In this document: positions 25,423-34,438 of the stretch, piece after piece
Layout: each line of letters starts with the position of its first letter
Numbering within the stretch: the first letter of the stretch is position 1
Assembly (NCBI GenBank): GCA_029567195.1
Contig: JAKQLJ010000027.1
Location: 1-34,438, forward strand
Direction: 5' to 3'
Source of the DNA: a bacterium
GTDB taxonomy: Bacteria > Patescibacteriota > Minisyncoccia > Moranbacterales > UBA2206
Length of the DNA stretch: 34,438 nt
Notes under the pieces: model-generated
Databases searched by the model: none
Seen by the model: only the letters and a program-made list of their open reading frames with translations
What the model was told of the DNA's origin: nothing
Position numbers and translations under genes: made by a program

Positions 25423-27471
25423 TTATAAAATGATTTTAACGTCCACTGTCACCGCCTCCCTGCCATCATTATAGATAAGCATCGGATTTATATCAAATTC
25501 CTTTATTTCCGGAATCTCCACAGCCAGCTGGCTTATTCCCAAAAGAGCCTTGGCTAAACTTTCGATGTCATAAGGTCTTTGTCCTCTCGTTTCACGAAAC
25601 AAAAATCCGATTTTGCTTCTCAGCAGTGATTCTTTTATCTGAGCTAGATTCAGAGGTGGAACAAGAAAATCCACCATATGAAAAACTTCCGTATAAATGC
25701 CGCCCAGTCCGAAAACGATTATCGGTCCGAACACGCCGTCTTTTTTTATTCCCAGAATCAATTCCACTTTTCTTTCCAACATCGGTTGGATAATGATTTT
25801 CTCTCCCGGAAAATTATTTTTCATCTCGTTTACAGCCAAATTCAATTCGTCGCTGTCTTTTATATCCAATATGAGCCCTTTTTTATCAGTTTTATGAAGA
25901 ACCTTGTCGCTGTCCACCTTAACCGCCACTGGAAACTTTATCTCTCCCGTTTTTCCATCTTCCCAAGAATCAACCGCATTTATTCCATATACATCCATCA
26001 CCCATCGGGCATCGGAGAAAAACAACGCTCCCCGCCCTTCTCCTTTGGCAACATTGATAATGTCCATAACGTCTTTCTGGCGTTTTGTGTTGATTTCTAC
26101 TTCTCCGGTTATTTCAGCCGCTCTGGTTTTTACCCATTGGGAATAGGAATTGATAGCATTGATTGCCTCTTCCGGAAATTTAAAATTAGGAACGCCGTTT
26201 TCCTGAAGCTTCTTGGAAGCTTTTTTTACTCTTTCCCCGCCCATAAAAACTGTTACTACCAGTTTCTCGCTTTTTTTATTAAACTGGATTATCTTGGAAG
26301 CGATTTTTCCCACAGGCGTTTGGTCTTGAGGAGTCAGAACGCAAACAATGGAATTGATATCTTTATCTTTTCCCAATAAGCTTAGCGTTTTTTTATACCT
26401 GTCTTCCTTGGCGTCCCCCAAGACATCCACCGGATTTTCCACTGACGATTCAAGAGGTAAAAATTCTTTTAGTTTTTCCTTGGTTCTTCTACTAATATCA
26501 GCCATCTTTATTTCTTTTCCCTTAAAGGCGTCGGTAGCTAAAACTCCCGGTCCGCCAGCGTTGGTGATAATGGCTATATTTTCGCCATTTGGTTCTTTGT
26601 TCTGAGAAAACAGACTGAGCAAATTAAAAAATTCTTCCGTTGATTGAGCGCGAATTATGCCGGCTTTGGAAAAAACGGCGCTCATAATTTCATCGCTCCC
26701 TGCCAACGCCCCCGTATGGGAGGAAATGGCCATCTGCGATTTTTCTGTTTTACCGGATTTTATAATAACTATCGGTTTTCTGGCGACCACTCGACTGGCT
26801 GTTTCCAAAAATTTTCTCCCGTTCCCTATGCCCTCCAGATACATTCCGATCACTTTCACTTCCGGATCATTGTCCAAATGTTCCAGCATCTCTGTTTCAG
26901 AAATAGTCATCTTGTTACCAATGGAAACAATATGGGAAAAATTAATATTTCTGTCCTTGGCTATATCCATAATGGCCACAATAAGCGCCCCTGATTGAGA
27001 AAGCAAAGCAACATTTCCCGCCGCTGGCATGCCGGAAGCAAAAGTGGCGTTAAGTTTGATCTTCGGCGCCACAAATCCCAAACAATTGGGACCCAGGATA
27101 TTCAATCCTTTTTCTTTGGCTATTTTTTTTATTTGCTCTTCCCTTTCCTTGCCTTCTTCTCCAATCTCTGAAAATCCGGCAGAAATTATGACATAATTTT
27201 TTATCTTTTCGGAACTTTCTAAAATTTCAGCTGGTATAAATTTAGCCGGAATGGCCATAACAGCCAGATCTACCGGATTCTCTATTTCGCTTAATTTTTT
27301 ATAGCATTTTCGGCCAAAAATTTCATCATATTTGGGATTGACAAGATACACCTCTCCTCTGTATCCCAATTCCAAAACGTTTTTAGCAATGACATTTCCC
27401 ACTTTCCCGTCCTCGGGAGAAGCGCCGATAATGGCAACGGATTTAGGATTAAAAAGATTTTCTAAATTCAT
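25423..27471 (-). CDS. Acetate-CoA ligase (ADP-forming), alpha-beta fused
   Basis: CoA-binding NPKSVAIIGASPEDGKVGN, LGPNCLGF, SQSGAL, SHTGALAGSD; C-terminal ATP-grasp VFGPIIVFGLGGIYTEVF. Confidence 0.92.
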   Translation of the reverse strand: MNLENLFNPKSVAIIGASPEDGKVGNVIAKNVLELGYRGEVYLVNPKYDEIFGRKCYKKLSEIENPVDLAVMAIPAKFIPAEILESSEKIKNYVIISAGFSEIGEEGKEREEQIKKIAKEKGLNILGPNCLGFVAPKIKLNATFASGMPAAGNVALLSQSGALIVAIMDIAKDRNINFSHIVSIGNKMTISETEMLEHLDNDPEVKVIGMYLEGIGNGRKFLETASRVVARKPIVIIKSGKTEKSQMAISSHTGALAGSDEIMSAVFSKAGIIRAQSTEEFFNLLSLFSQNKEPNGENIAIITNAGGPGVLATDAFKGKEIKMADISRRTKEKLKEFLPLESSVENPVDVLGDAKEDRYKKTLSLLGKDKDINSIVCVLTPQDQTPVGKIASKIIQFNKKSEKLVVTVFMGGERVKKASKKLQENGVPNFKFPEEAINAINSYSQWVKTRAAEITGEVEINTKRQKDVMDIINVAKGEGRGALFFSDARWVMDVYGINAVDSWEDGKTGEIKFPVAVKVDSDKVLHKTDKKGLILDIKDSDELNLAVNEMKNNFPGEKIIIQPMLERKVELILGIKKDGVFGPIIVFGLGGIYTEVFHMVDFLVPPLNLAQIKESLLRSKIGFLFRETRGQRPYDIESLAKALLGISQLAVEIPEIKEFDINPMLIYNDGREAVTVDVKIIL

Positions 27472-27483
27472 AACGATTTTTCA

Positions 27484-28452
27484 TTAAATTTTATTTTCAT
27501 CCAACAGCCCTTCAATTGCCCCGTAAAACTGGACAACGCTGGAGCTATTGCTGATGCCCCACTTGGTCGCCTCTTCCAAGCTCTTTCCCTTTATATGAGC
27601 GGCCAAAAAACCGCTGGAAAAAGAATCGCCGGCTCCGGTAGAATCGACGGCTCCTACTTCCATTCCCGGAATAAAAATTTTATTTTCTCCATCGGTTGCC
27701 CAAGCTCCTCTTTTTCCATCAGTAATGGAAACGATTTCAGCGCCCAAAGATTTTAATTTTTCCGCCAAAAATTCTTCGCTGTTGATTTGCGAGTCCGCCA
27801 AATTTTCCCCAAGACTGGAAACAATTTCAATCGATTCGTCCTTGTTGAGAAAAAGAATTTGAGTCTTGGAAATCATTTCCACTATTTTTTGCACATTGTC
27901 ATGAATGTTGGATTGTCTCGGATTGAAAGCCACTTTTATGCCGTTTTCTTGGGCTGCTGCAAAGATAACATCCAGGTCTTTTTCCCAATCGCCGTGAAGA
28001 TCGCCGATAAAAATCCATTCTGTCTTTTGGATATTTTCCGGAATTATTTCCAATTTTCCATTGGCTTTTTGATTGGTAAAAATGATTCTTTCTCCTGATT
28101 CTTTGTCCACAATGATAGCGGACATATCACTGCGACAGTCCGGTTCCTGGCTTACAAGTTCCGCGCCTACCCCGTTTTTTTCCAGCTCTTTTTTCATCCA
28201 ACTGGAAATTTCATCGCTTCCGATATGGGAATAGCACGATGCTTCAATTCCCAATCTGGCCAAACCCGCCGCTACGTTGGCCGCGCATCCTCCCAGCGCC
28301 TCATATCTCTCTTCTATCTTATATTTTGCTCCCAGCTCAAATGTTATTTTTTTCTGAGCCATTATATCTTCCGGAGTTTCTTCAATTTTTCCCTCCGAAG
28401 TTGGAAAAAAAATATCTTTGCAAATTGATCCGATAGAAATTATTTGTCTCAT
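27484..28452 (-). CDS. PfkB family carbohydrate kinase; start set at MRQIISIGSICKD
   Basis: GGCAANVAAGLARLG and DSTGAGDSFSSGFLAAHIKG. Confidence 0.9.
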   Translation of the reverse strand: MRQIISIGSICKDIFFPTSEGKIEETPEDIMAQKKITFELGAKYKIEERYEALGGCAANVAAGLARLGIEASCYSHIGSDEISSWMKKELEKNGVGAELVSQEPDCRSDMSAIIVDKESGERIIFTNQKANGKLEIIPENIQKTEWIFIGDLHGDWEKDLDVIFAAAQENGIKVAFNPRQSNIHDNVQKIVEMISKTQILFLNKDESIEIVSSLGENLADSQINSEEFLAEKLKSLGAEIVSITDGKRGAWATDGENKIFIPGMEVGAVDSTGAGDSFSSGFLAAHIKGKSLEEATKWGISNSSSVVQFYGAIEGLLDENKI

Positions 28453-28686
28453 AAATGATAACCAATGAACCAAGAACAGCGAAAAACATTCGCTACCCTA
28501 TGCCATTTTTTCAAAAAATTTATACTTTCCGATCGCTGATTTTATTATACCTTATTGCTCTTCTCCCTTCCAGTTCTTTCCCTTTGGCCTTAAACCGGAT
28601 ATTTTCAAGGCTTTTTAAACCACGAAAGCTCGATGGCGTCCGATAACCAGGCCGACTCTTTTTTCCTCCAGTTTTTGCATAATCTC

Positions 28687-29691
28687 TCATCGATTAATTT
28701 TAGTTTGCCCGCTGGTTTCCAATGATAAAAAAATGTCTTCAAATTCCATTTTTTTGTTTTCCTGATTTATTTTTACCTTTATCGCCAAGCCTTTTTTTGA
28801 TTCCGAACTGAAATATTGGTCAAAAATGAAATTGCCCAAAGAATAATATATTCTTTTGCCCATATAATCTTCCCAAGGCTGGGTTACATGGGGATGAGTG
28901 CCGATAACCAGATCGCCTCCCGCATCCACAAATTCTCTGGCTAATTTTTTTATGCTTTCCTCCGGTTCCGGTTTATATTCCGTTCCCCAATGAGTATAGA
29001 TAATAATCAAATCGGCTTCCGTTTTGGCCTGCCTGATGCTTTCCAGCGCTCTTTCTCCGGAACCTTTTTCAAATTGGTTATAATTTATAAACGCCAGTTT
29101 TACGTTTTCCATATTCTTAATCAGATATTCATTTCTGCCGCCAATATCGCCAAAATAGAATATTTTATTTTCTCCGAGATATTTTTTTGTTTCTTCCAGT
29201 CCCTTAGAACCAAAATTTAGAATATGATTGTTGCCGATATTAACCAAATTAATATTATGACTAGCCAAAGTCGGTGCTAAATTTTTCGGAAAGGTAAAAA
29301 CCAAGTGGCCTTTCTCTCCAATTTTGGTATATATGCTTTTTGAATTATTTTCCGTTATCGGCCCCTCGAGATTAGCCACCGCCAAGTCAAAGCCAGCCAG
29401 AAAGTTTTTCAAGTTTTCAAAAATATAATCATCGCCTTTTTTGGCCGCCACTTCCCTTATATAACGGTCAAACATCAAATCTCCCAGAAATATGATTTCT
29501 ATATCCTCCTTCTTTTTCAATTGGTCTTCCAAAAAATTTTTTTCTTCCGGCAAAACCTTAATTTGGCTGCTAAAAACTTTTTGGTTGTAACTCAAAAGAT
29601 TTTTTAGATATAAATTTCTCAACAAAAAAACGCCAATTATAAGCGTCGTAACCAAAAAAACAGCGAAAAATATTTTTTTCCATTTTTTCAT
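28687..29691 (-). CDS. CapA family (poly-gamma-glutamate synthesis-like) protein
   Basis: IIFLGDLMFDRYIREVA...NLEGPITEN...NIGNNHILNFGSKGL...HWGTEYKPEP...GTHPHVTQPWE. Confidence 0.9.
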   Translation of the reverse strand: MKKWKKIFFAVFLVTTLIIGVFLLRNLYLKNLLSYNQKVFSSQIKVLPEEKNFLEDQLKKKEDIEIIFLGDLMFDRYIREVAAKKGDDYIFENLKNFLAGFDLAVANLEGPITENNSKSIYTKIGEKGHLVFTFPKNLAPTLASHNINLVNIGNNHILNFGSKGLEETKKYLGENKIFYFGDIGGRNEYLIKNMENVKLAFINYNQFEKGSGERALESIRQAKTEADLIIIYTHWGTEYKPEPEESIKKLAREFVDAGGDLVIGTHPHVTQPWEDYMGKRIYYSLGNFIFDQYFSSESKKGLAIKVKINQENKKMEFEDIFLSLETSGQTKINR

Positions 29692-29728
29692 TTTTCTACT
29701 TTTTCAAGATTTATGAGAAAATTTTTAT

Positions 29729-31285
29729 TTATGCCAGCAAAGATTTTTTCTTCATTACCTTGGGCTTTTCTATAGAAAACATATCCAGAATTGTCGGAGC
29801 GATATTGCCCAAAACTCCACCGTCTGATAGTTTTTTTCCTTTAAATTTTTCGCCAATGAGCAAAAAGGGCACCGGATTTTTGGTATGAAAGGTGTTGGAT
29901 TGTTTGGCTTTTATATCATACATATCCTCCGCATTGCCATGATCCGCCGTTACTATAACTGTTCCTTTTTTATTTAAAATTTCTTTTACCAACATTTCAA
30001 TCTGCTGATCCAAAATCTCTACCGCCTTGATAGTGGCCCTGAAATCGCCAGTATGTCCCACCATATCGGCGTTGGCAAAATTAACGGCATAGAAATCATA
30101 AATGTCATAATGGATGTGCTTCAAAATGTGGGCGGTCAAATTATAAGCGGACATTTGGGGAATTTTGGCATAGGAATCGATTTTGGGAGAAGGCAACATT
30201 ACCCGGTCTTCGCCATTTACCGGATCGGCATAGCCGCCATTTAAAAAGTAAGTCATATGGGCATATTTTTCCGATTCAGCAATGTAGAGCTGTTTTATTT
30301 CTTTTAAGGCCATCGGCAATGTTCCGGAAATGGACTGGCCTCCCCAAACCGTATGGACATCAAGATCAGGACCGAAGTTAGTCATAGCTACAAAATAAAG
30401 GTCTTTAATTCTGTTGATTACCGGCATATCATCATTAATGATGCTGGATTTATTGGAAGCTACGAAAAGTTTGGCAAATTGGCGGGCTCTGTCGGAACGA
30501 AGATTAAAAAAAACCAGGCAATCGTTAGCTCGAACATTAGCGACTGGCTTTTCGTCTTCCATAATGACGGTCGGCGGCAAATATTCATCTATTATTCCTT
30601 TTTCGTAAGCCTTCTCTATGGCTTCTTCCGGAGAAGAAGCTACCTCACCGCGGGAAAAAACAATCGCATCAAACGCTTTGATAAGTCTTTCCCAATTTTT
30701 CGCCCTGTCCATGGCATAAAATCTTCCGGAAAGAGTGGCTATTTTTCCAATTTTTTCCTCTTTCATTATTTTCTGAAATTTTTTTAAGTGTTCTTTGGCG
30801 CTTTTGGGATAAGAGTCGCGTCCGTCCGTAAAAAGATGGCAGAAAACCTGTTCTACCTGATGCATCTTAGCCATTTTCAAAACTGCCCGAAAATGATCCG
30901 GATCGCTGTGCGGACTGTCTGAATCTCCCATCAGTCCCATTACATGAAAATTTCCCTGATGCTCCCTGATATGACGAACCGCTCCGGCTAAGGCCGGATT
31001 CATATAAAAACTTCCGTCTTGAATGCTTTTGGTAATAAAATATGAATCTTGAGACACTATTCTTCCGGCGCCGATGTTCATATGTCCGGCTTCCGAACCG
31101 CTCATTTTATTGTCTTCCAAGCCAACGTCTTTTCCTGTTGCTCCCAAAAGAGTATGCGGATAAAGTTCAAAAAGCCGATCCAATGCCGGTTTTTTGGCTA
31201 AAGTTATAGCGTTATATTTTGACGGACTGGCCACGCCGTATCCATCAAGAATTATCAGAGCTGTAGGCGATTTTTTTTTGAGCAT
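29729..31285 (-). CDS. gpmI: 2,3-bisphosphoglycerate-independent phosphoglycerate mutase
   Basis: ALIILDGYGVA, NKMSGSEAGHMNIGAGRIV, FTDGRDSYPKS, TADHGNAEDM; start adjusted to MLKKKSPTAL after the eno stop. Confidence 0.94.
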   Translation of the reverse strand: MLKKKSPTALIILDGYGVASPSKYNAITLAKKPALDRLFELYPHTLLGATGKDVGLEDNKMSGSEAGHMNIGAGRIVSQDSYFITKSIQDGSFYMNPALAGAVRHIREHQGNFHVMGLMGDSDSPHSDPDHFRAVLKMAKMHQVEQVFCHLFTDGRDSYPKSAKEHLKKFQKIMKEEKIGKIATLSGRFYAMDRAKNWERLIKAFDAIVFSRGEVASSPEEAIEKAYEKGIIDEYLPPTVIMEDEKPVANVRANDCLVFFNLRSDRARQFAKLFVASNKSSIINDDMPVINRIKDLYFVAMTNFGPDLDVHTVWGGQSISGTLPMALKEIKQLYIAESEKYAHMTYFLNGGYADPVNGEDRVMLPSPKIDSYAKIPQMSAYNLTAHILKHIHYDIYDFYAVNFANADMVGHTGDFRATIKAVEILDQQIEMLVKEILNKKGTVIVTADHGNAEDMYDIKAKQSNTFHTKNPVPFLLIGEKFKGKKLSDGGVLGNIAPTILDMFSIEKPKVMKKKSLLA

Positions 31286-31287
31286 AA

Positions 31288-32547
31288 TTATTGAATTTCT
31301 TCTTCTATTTTCATTAATCGATTGTATTTGCAAATTCTCTCACCGCGAGACAGCGATCCGGATTTGATATATTCCGCTCCCGCCCCCACGGCCAGATCGG
31401 AAATAAAATCATCGGTCGTTTCTCCACTGCGATGGGAAACCACCACTTTCATTTTATTCTTTTTGGCCATTTTTATACAGCTGATGGTCTCGCTTAAAGT
31501 TCCAATTTGATTGACTTTGATAAGCACGGCATTGCAAGCCTTTTCCGCTATGGCCGTCTTTAGCCGCTTTACGTTGGTAACCAAGAGATCATCTCCAATA
31601 AGCAAAGATTTATTTCCCAACTTTTCATTCATCGCTCGCCAGCCGGCCCAATCATTCTCATTCAATCCGTCCTCTATAGAAATAACGTTGTATTTTTCTA
31701 TCCATTCGTTATAAATATTAATTAAAACTTCCCGGGTCAAGTTGGCATTTTCCGGCTTGAAAACATATTGATCTGATTTTTCATCAAAAAACGACGAAGC
31801 CGCACTGTCTATTCCTATGTTCAATTCAACTCCTTTTTTGTATCCGGCTTTTTCAATGGCCTGATTGATAAGCTCAAGAGCCTGGGCATTGCTTTCCAAA
31901 TGCGGCGCAAATCCTCCTTCATCCCCCACCGAAACGGCAAAACCCATAGAAGAAAGAATGCCTTGAAGGCTGTGAAAAACTTCACTTCCCGCCCTTAACT
32001 GTTCCTTAAAAGTTTCGATGCCGCTGGGAACCAGTTTATATTCCTGAATGGAAAGTCCCGAATCGCTGTGCATTCCTCCGTTTATAATATTAAACATCGG
32101 GATGGGCAGTTTGTAAGCCGAAGTTTTCAATTTAAAAGTTTTGGCAACATAAGAGTATAGCGGCAATTTTTCTTCCATCGCCGCCGCTCGAGCGCAGGCT
32201 AATGACACGCCGAGAATTGCATTGGCTCCCAGCTTGGATTTGTTTTCCGTTCCGTCCAGATGTAGCATTCTTTTATCAATTTCCTCTTGATTTGAGACTT
32301 CCATCCCGACTATTTCCGGCTGGATTTTTTCATTGACATTATCCACCGCCCGTAAAACCCCTTTTCCTCCATAACGGCTTTTGTCATCATCTCTAAGCTC
32401 CAGAGCTTCAAAGGATCCAGTAGAAGCTCCGGATGGCACAGCGGCAGAGGCTTTTATTCCCGACTCCAACTCCACATCCACTTCCACTGTCGGATTGCCC
32501 CGGGAATCCAGAATTTCCCGCGCGTATATTTTTTTGATTTTTGACAT
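31288..32547 (-). CDS. eno: Enolase
   Basis: AREILDSRGNPTVEVDV, GGMHSD, SIEDGLNENDWAGW, VLIKVNQIGTLSET, VVSHRSGETTD. Confidence 0.96.
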   Translation of the reverse strand: MSKIKKIYAREILDSRGNPTVEVDVELESGIKASAAVPSGASTGSFEALELRDDDKSRYGGKGVLRAVDNVNEKIQPEIVGMEVSNQEEIDKRMLHLDGTENKSKLGANAILGVSLACARAAAMEEKLPLYSYVAKTFKLKTSAYKLPIPMFNIINGGMHSDSGLSIQEYKLVPSGIETFKEQLRAGSEVFHSLQGILSSMGFAVSVGDEGGFAPHLESNAQALELINQAIEKAGYKKGVELNIGIDSAASSFFDEKSDQYVFKPENANLTREVLINIYNEWIEKYNVISIEDGLNENDWAGWRAMNEKLGNKSLLIGDDLLVTNVKRLKTAIAEKACNAVLIKVNQIGTLSETISCIKMAKKNKMKVVVSHRSGETTDDFISDLAVGAGAEYIKSGSLSRGERICKYNRLMKIEEEIQ

Positions 32548-32611
32548 AATTATTTTTATTAAGATTTAGATATTTAAAATGACCTGATATGAGAACTAAT
32601 ATATTTTACTT

Positions 32612-34438
32612 CTAATTGGTTGATTCTACAATCCACCAGTCAAATTCAATCGGCTCGCTGGTTATTTCCGGAATTTCCACCTTGAAATCAGCTCTTATAT
32701 TTTTTTCTGTAACTGTTAACGGATTCTTAATGGCCTGTTTGGCTTTAGGAGACAAGAATATTTTGGAATTATCCTGGACGGCTATAGTTTTTATTATAAC
32801 ACTCTTTCCGTCACTGCCAGTTTCATCATCGATGCCGTCGGCATTCTCATCTTTCAAGACCGGCAAGATTACCGCCTCCCCGATTGTCGCCGCGCTTTGT
32901 TCCTCGATCTTAATCGTAAAGGCGCCCGCCACAATTCCGTCCGCTTCCAATTTTCCGTCCCCTATATTCACATTGCCAGCCACATCCTTATAAACCAAAG
33001 CATTGGCATTAAGGGCGGTAGCAAAATCAACTATAGCCTGGTTTTGTTCGGTTAATAATTTTATCTGCTCATCAAGCGCTCTTATCTGATCGCCCATGCC
33101 TAAAGCATTGCTTTCGGCATAAGTTGCCACACCTAATAAAGCTTCGTTTCGTCCGTTTTCCGAAGAAAGATCAAATTCCACCCCGTTAAATTTGAGGATA
33201 TTTTCCGCTAAATTTTCCGTCGCTTTTAACTTGCCTTCCAGTGCTATCTGGCCCAGCCTTATGATAGTTTTGTCCTGGAACTTGAAATAAATTCTGAAAT
33301 AACTGACATTATTCCAATCAATTTCTCCGGTTTTTTCTCCGTCACCAAGATAAAGCCGGACTTTATTCCAGCCGTCCATAAGATATGGATGGCTTGATTT
33401 GTTCCATTGAATTTCTCTTGTATCCATTTCATTTCCCAATTCCGTATGAAAATCGGAAATAAGGTCAGCGTTTTCTATGAATAAATCAAAAGTCAGATAG
33501 CCGTTTTCTATTTCATAACCGGAAACGTCCAATCCTTCATTCTTATTAACAGCAATATTCTGGAATTCTCCGATTCTTACATATTCTCCCCCAAACGATC
33601 CATTTTCCAGCAATGAATTGCCAAGATCAGTAGAAGCGCCGGCATTCATTTCACTAAAAGAATGGAAAACCTGGGAAACATTATCTCCCATTCCGGCTTC
33701 TTCCAGACCGGCCATCTTTCTTGAAATTTCATTCACCCGATAGGAAAGATAATTGACATTTTCTCCAACATAATCAATCTTATTAAGGCTCAATTCTGTC
33801 TCATTTAATTTTTCCATAATTAAATTATGATTTTGGGAAATACTTAGAAGGTCGCTCGAGAGAGAAACTGTATAATTTTTTAAACTTCCCAGTTCTATAG
33901 ATATTCCTTCTATGTCTTCCTGCTGTTCGGCTGCCGACAAAGCCAATTCCTGAACCGATTTAACCAAAACCGGAACCAGCCCTATGGTATTCAATTTTTT
34001 ATATCCGGTGGAAGAATCGGTGGTAACCAGTTTTGGAATGACCGCTTCTACTTCCTGAGCAATAAACCCAAGACTCATCGAAGCATTATTCTTTTCAAAT
34101 TTCCATTGATATTCCACCGGCCGGAGACTCATCAAAGCGTCAAGTCCGTATTCTTCCAAAGAAGAGATGTTCTTTTTGAAACGCCTGTCTGAGGTGCAGG
34201 TGATTGTTCCGTCAGTGGCGATGTCACAGCCGGTGTTGTTATCGCTGTTAAACCTGGCGATGGGTCCGGTGCCGGAAGCGATAACGTCCAGTTTGTAGAG
34301 AGGGTTGGTGGTGCCGATACCGACGTTGCCGTTTATTATTCTCATAGCTTCTGTAAATGTATCGCCGTCATACTGACCAAAAGCAATATTTTTTGTAGCA
34401 CCACTTGATGAATAGATTTGAAGCTGAGAAGCTCCTAT
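32612..34438 (-). CDS. Partial large surface/tail-like protein with an internal peptidase S74 chaperone domain (N-terminus beyond the window)
   Basis: Frame is open from 34345 to the window edge (...IGASQLQIYSSSGATKNIAFGQYDGDTFTEAMRIINGNVGIGTTNP); SDRRFKKNISSLEEYGLDALMSLRPVEYQWK...SLGFIAQEVEAVIP. Confidence 0.88.
   Translation of the reverse strand: MGASQLQIYSSSGATKNIAFGQYDGDTFTEAMRIINGNVGIGTTNPLYKLDVIASGTGPIARFNSDNNTGCDIATDGTITCTSDRRFKKNISSLEEYGLDALMSLRPVEYQWKFEKNNASMSLGFIAQEVEAVIPKLVTTDSSTGYKKLNTIGLVPVLVKSVQELALSAAEQQEDIEGISIELGSLKNYTVSLSSDLLSISQNHNLIMEKLNETELSLNKIDYVGENVNYLSYRVNEISRKMAGLEEAGMGDNVSQVFHSFSEMNAGASTDLGNSLLENGSFGGEYVRIGEFQNIAVNKNEGLDVSGYEIENGYLTFDLFIENADLISDFHTELGNEMDTREIQWNKSSHPYLMDGWNKVRLYLGDGEKTGEIDWNNVSYFRIYFKFQDKTIIRLGQIALEGKLKATENLAENILKFNGVEFDLSSENGRNEALLGVATYAESNALGMGDQIRALDEQIKLLTEQNQAIVDFATALNANALVYKDVAGNVNIGDGKLEADGIVAGAFTIKIEEQSAATIGEAVILPVLKDENADGIDDETGSDGKSVIIKTIAVQDNSKIFLSPKAKQAIKNPLTVTEKNIRADFKVEIPEITSEPIEFDWWIVESTN

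Noticed and set aside
25678-26379. 233-aa plus-strand ORF antisense to the acetate-CoA ligase
   Set aside because: Shadow ORF; Phe/Ser/Ile-rich composition from the reverse of an A/T-rich gene.
28615-28680. 21-codon minus-strand ORF MQKLEEKRVGLVIGRHRAFVV between capA-like and pfkB genes
   Set aside because: Too short, no clear RBS evidence or family; could be a gene fragment but not supportable.

Overview
The window looks like a chromosomal segment of a small-genome, Patescibacteria/CPR-like bacterium (inferred from gene content and architecture only; not searched). Almost all genes are on the minus strand. Main blocks: a heat-shock locus (hrcA with a perfect CIRCE operator, a Nudix-GrpE fusion, dnaK) interrupted by a short plus-strand unit; a zinc-ribbon protein; tRNA-Gln; a ~130-nt tRNA-like RNA with a long hairpin in place of the anticodon arm; ftsX/ftsE; prfB; a ZIP transporter; a rubrerythrin-like protein; a large uncharacterised protein; tRNA-Thr; a four-subunit 2-oxoacid:ferredoxin oxidoreductase (porGDAB order); a two-domain thioredoxin-fold protein; a MacA/ATPase/permease/permease export operon carrying inserted RAYT and four-helix-bundle genes; an RNase HI-like protein; a TIM-barrel protein; recJ; a REC-zinc ribbon protein; ADP-forming acetate-CoA ligase; a PfkB kinase; a CapA-like protein; gpmI; eno; and the C-terminal part of a large surface/tail-like protein with an internal S74 chaperone domain that runs off the window end. 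Palindromic repeats occur in several intergenic regions and inside at least two coding sequences (dnaK, RAYT). Best candidates for something undescribed: the tRNA-like RNA at 5511-5640, the Nudix-GrpE fusion, and the nested hairpin in the dnaK leader.
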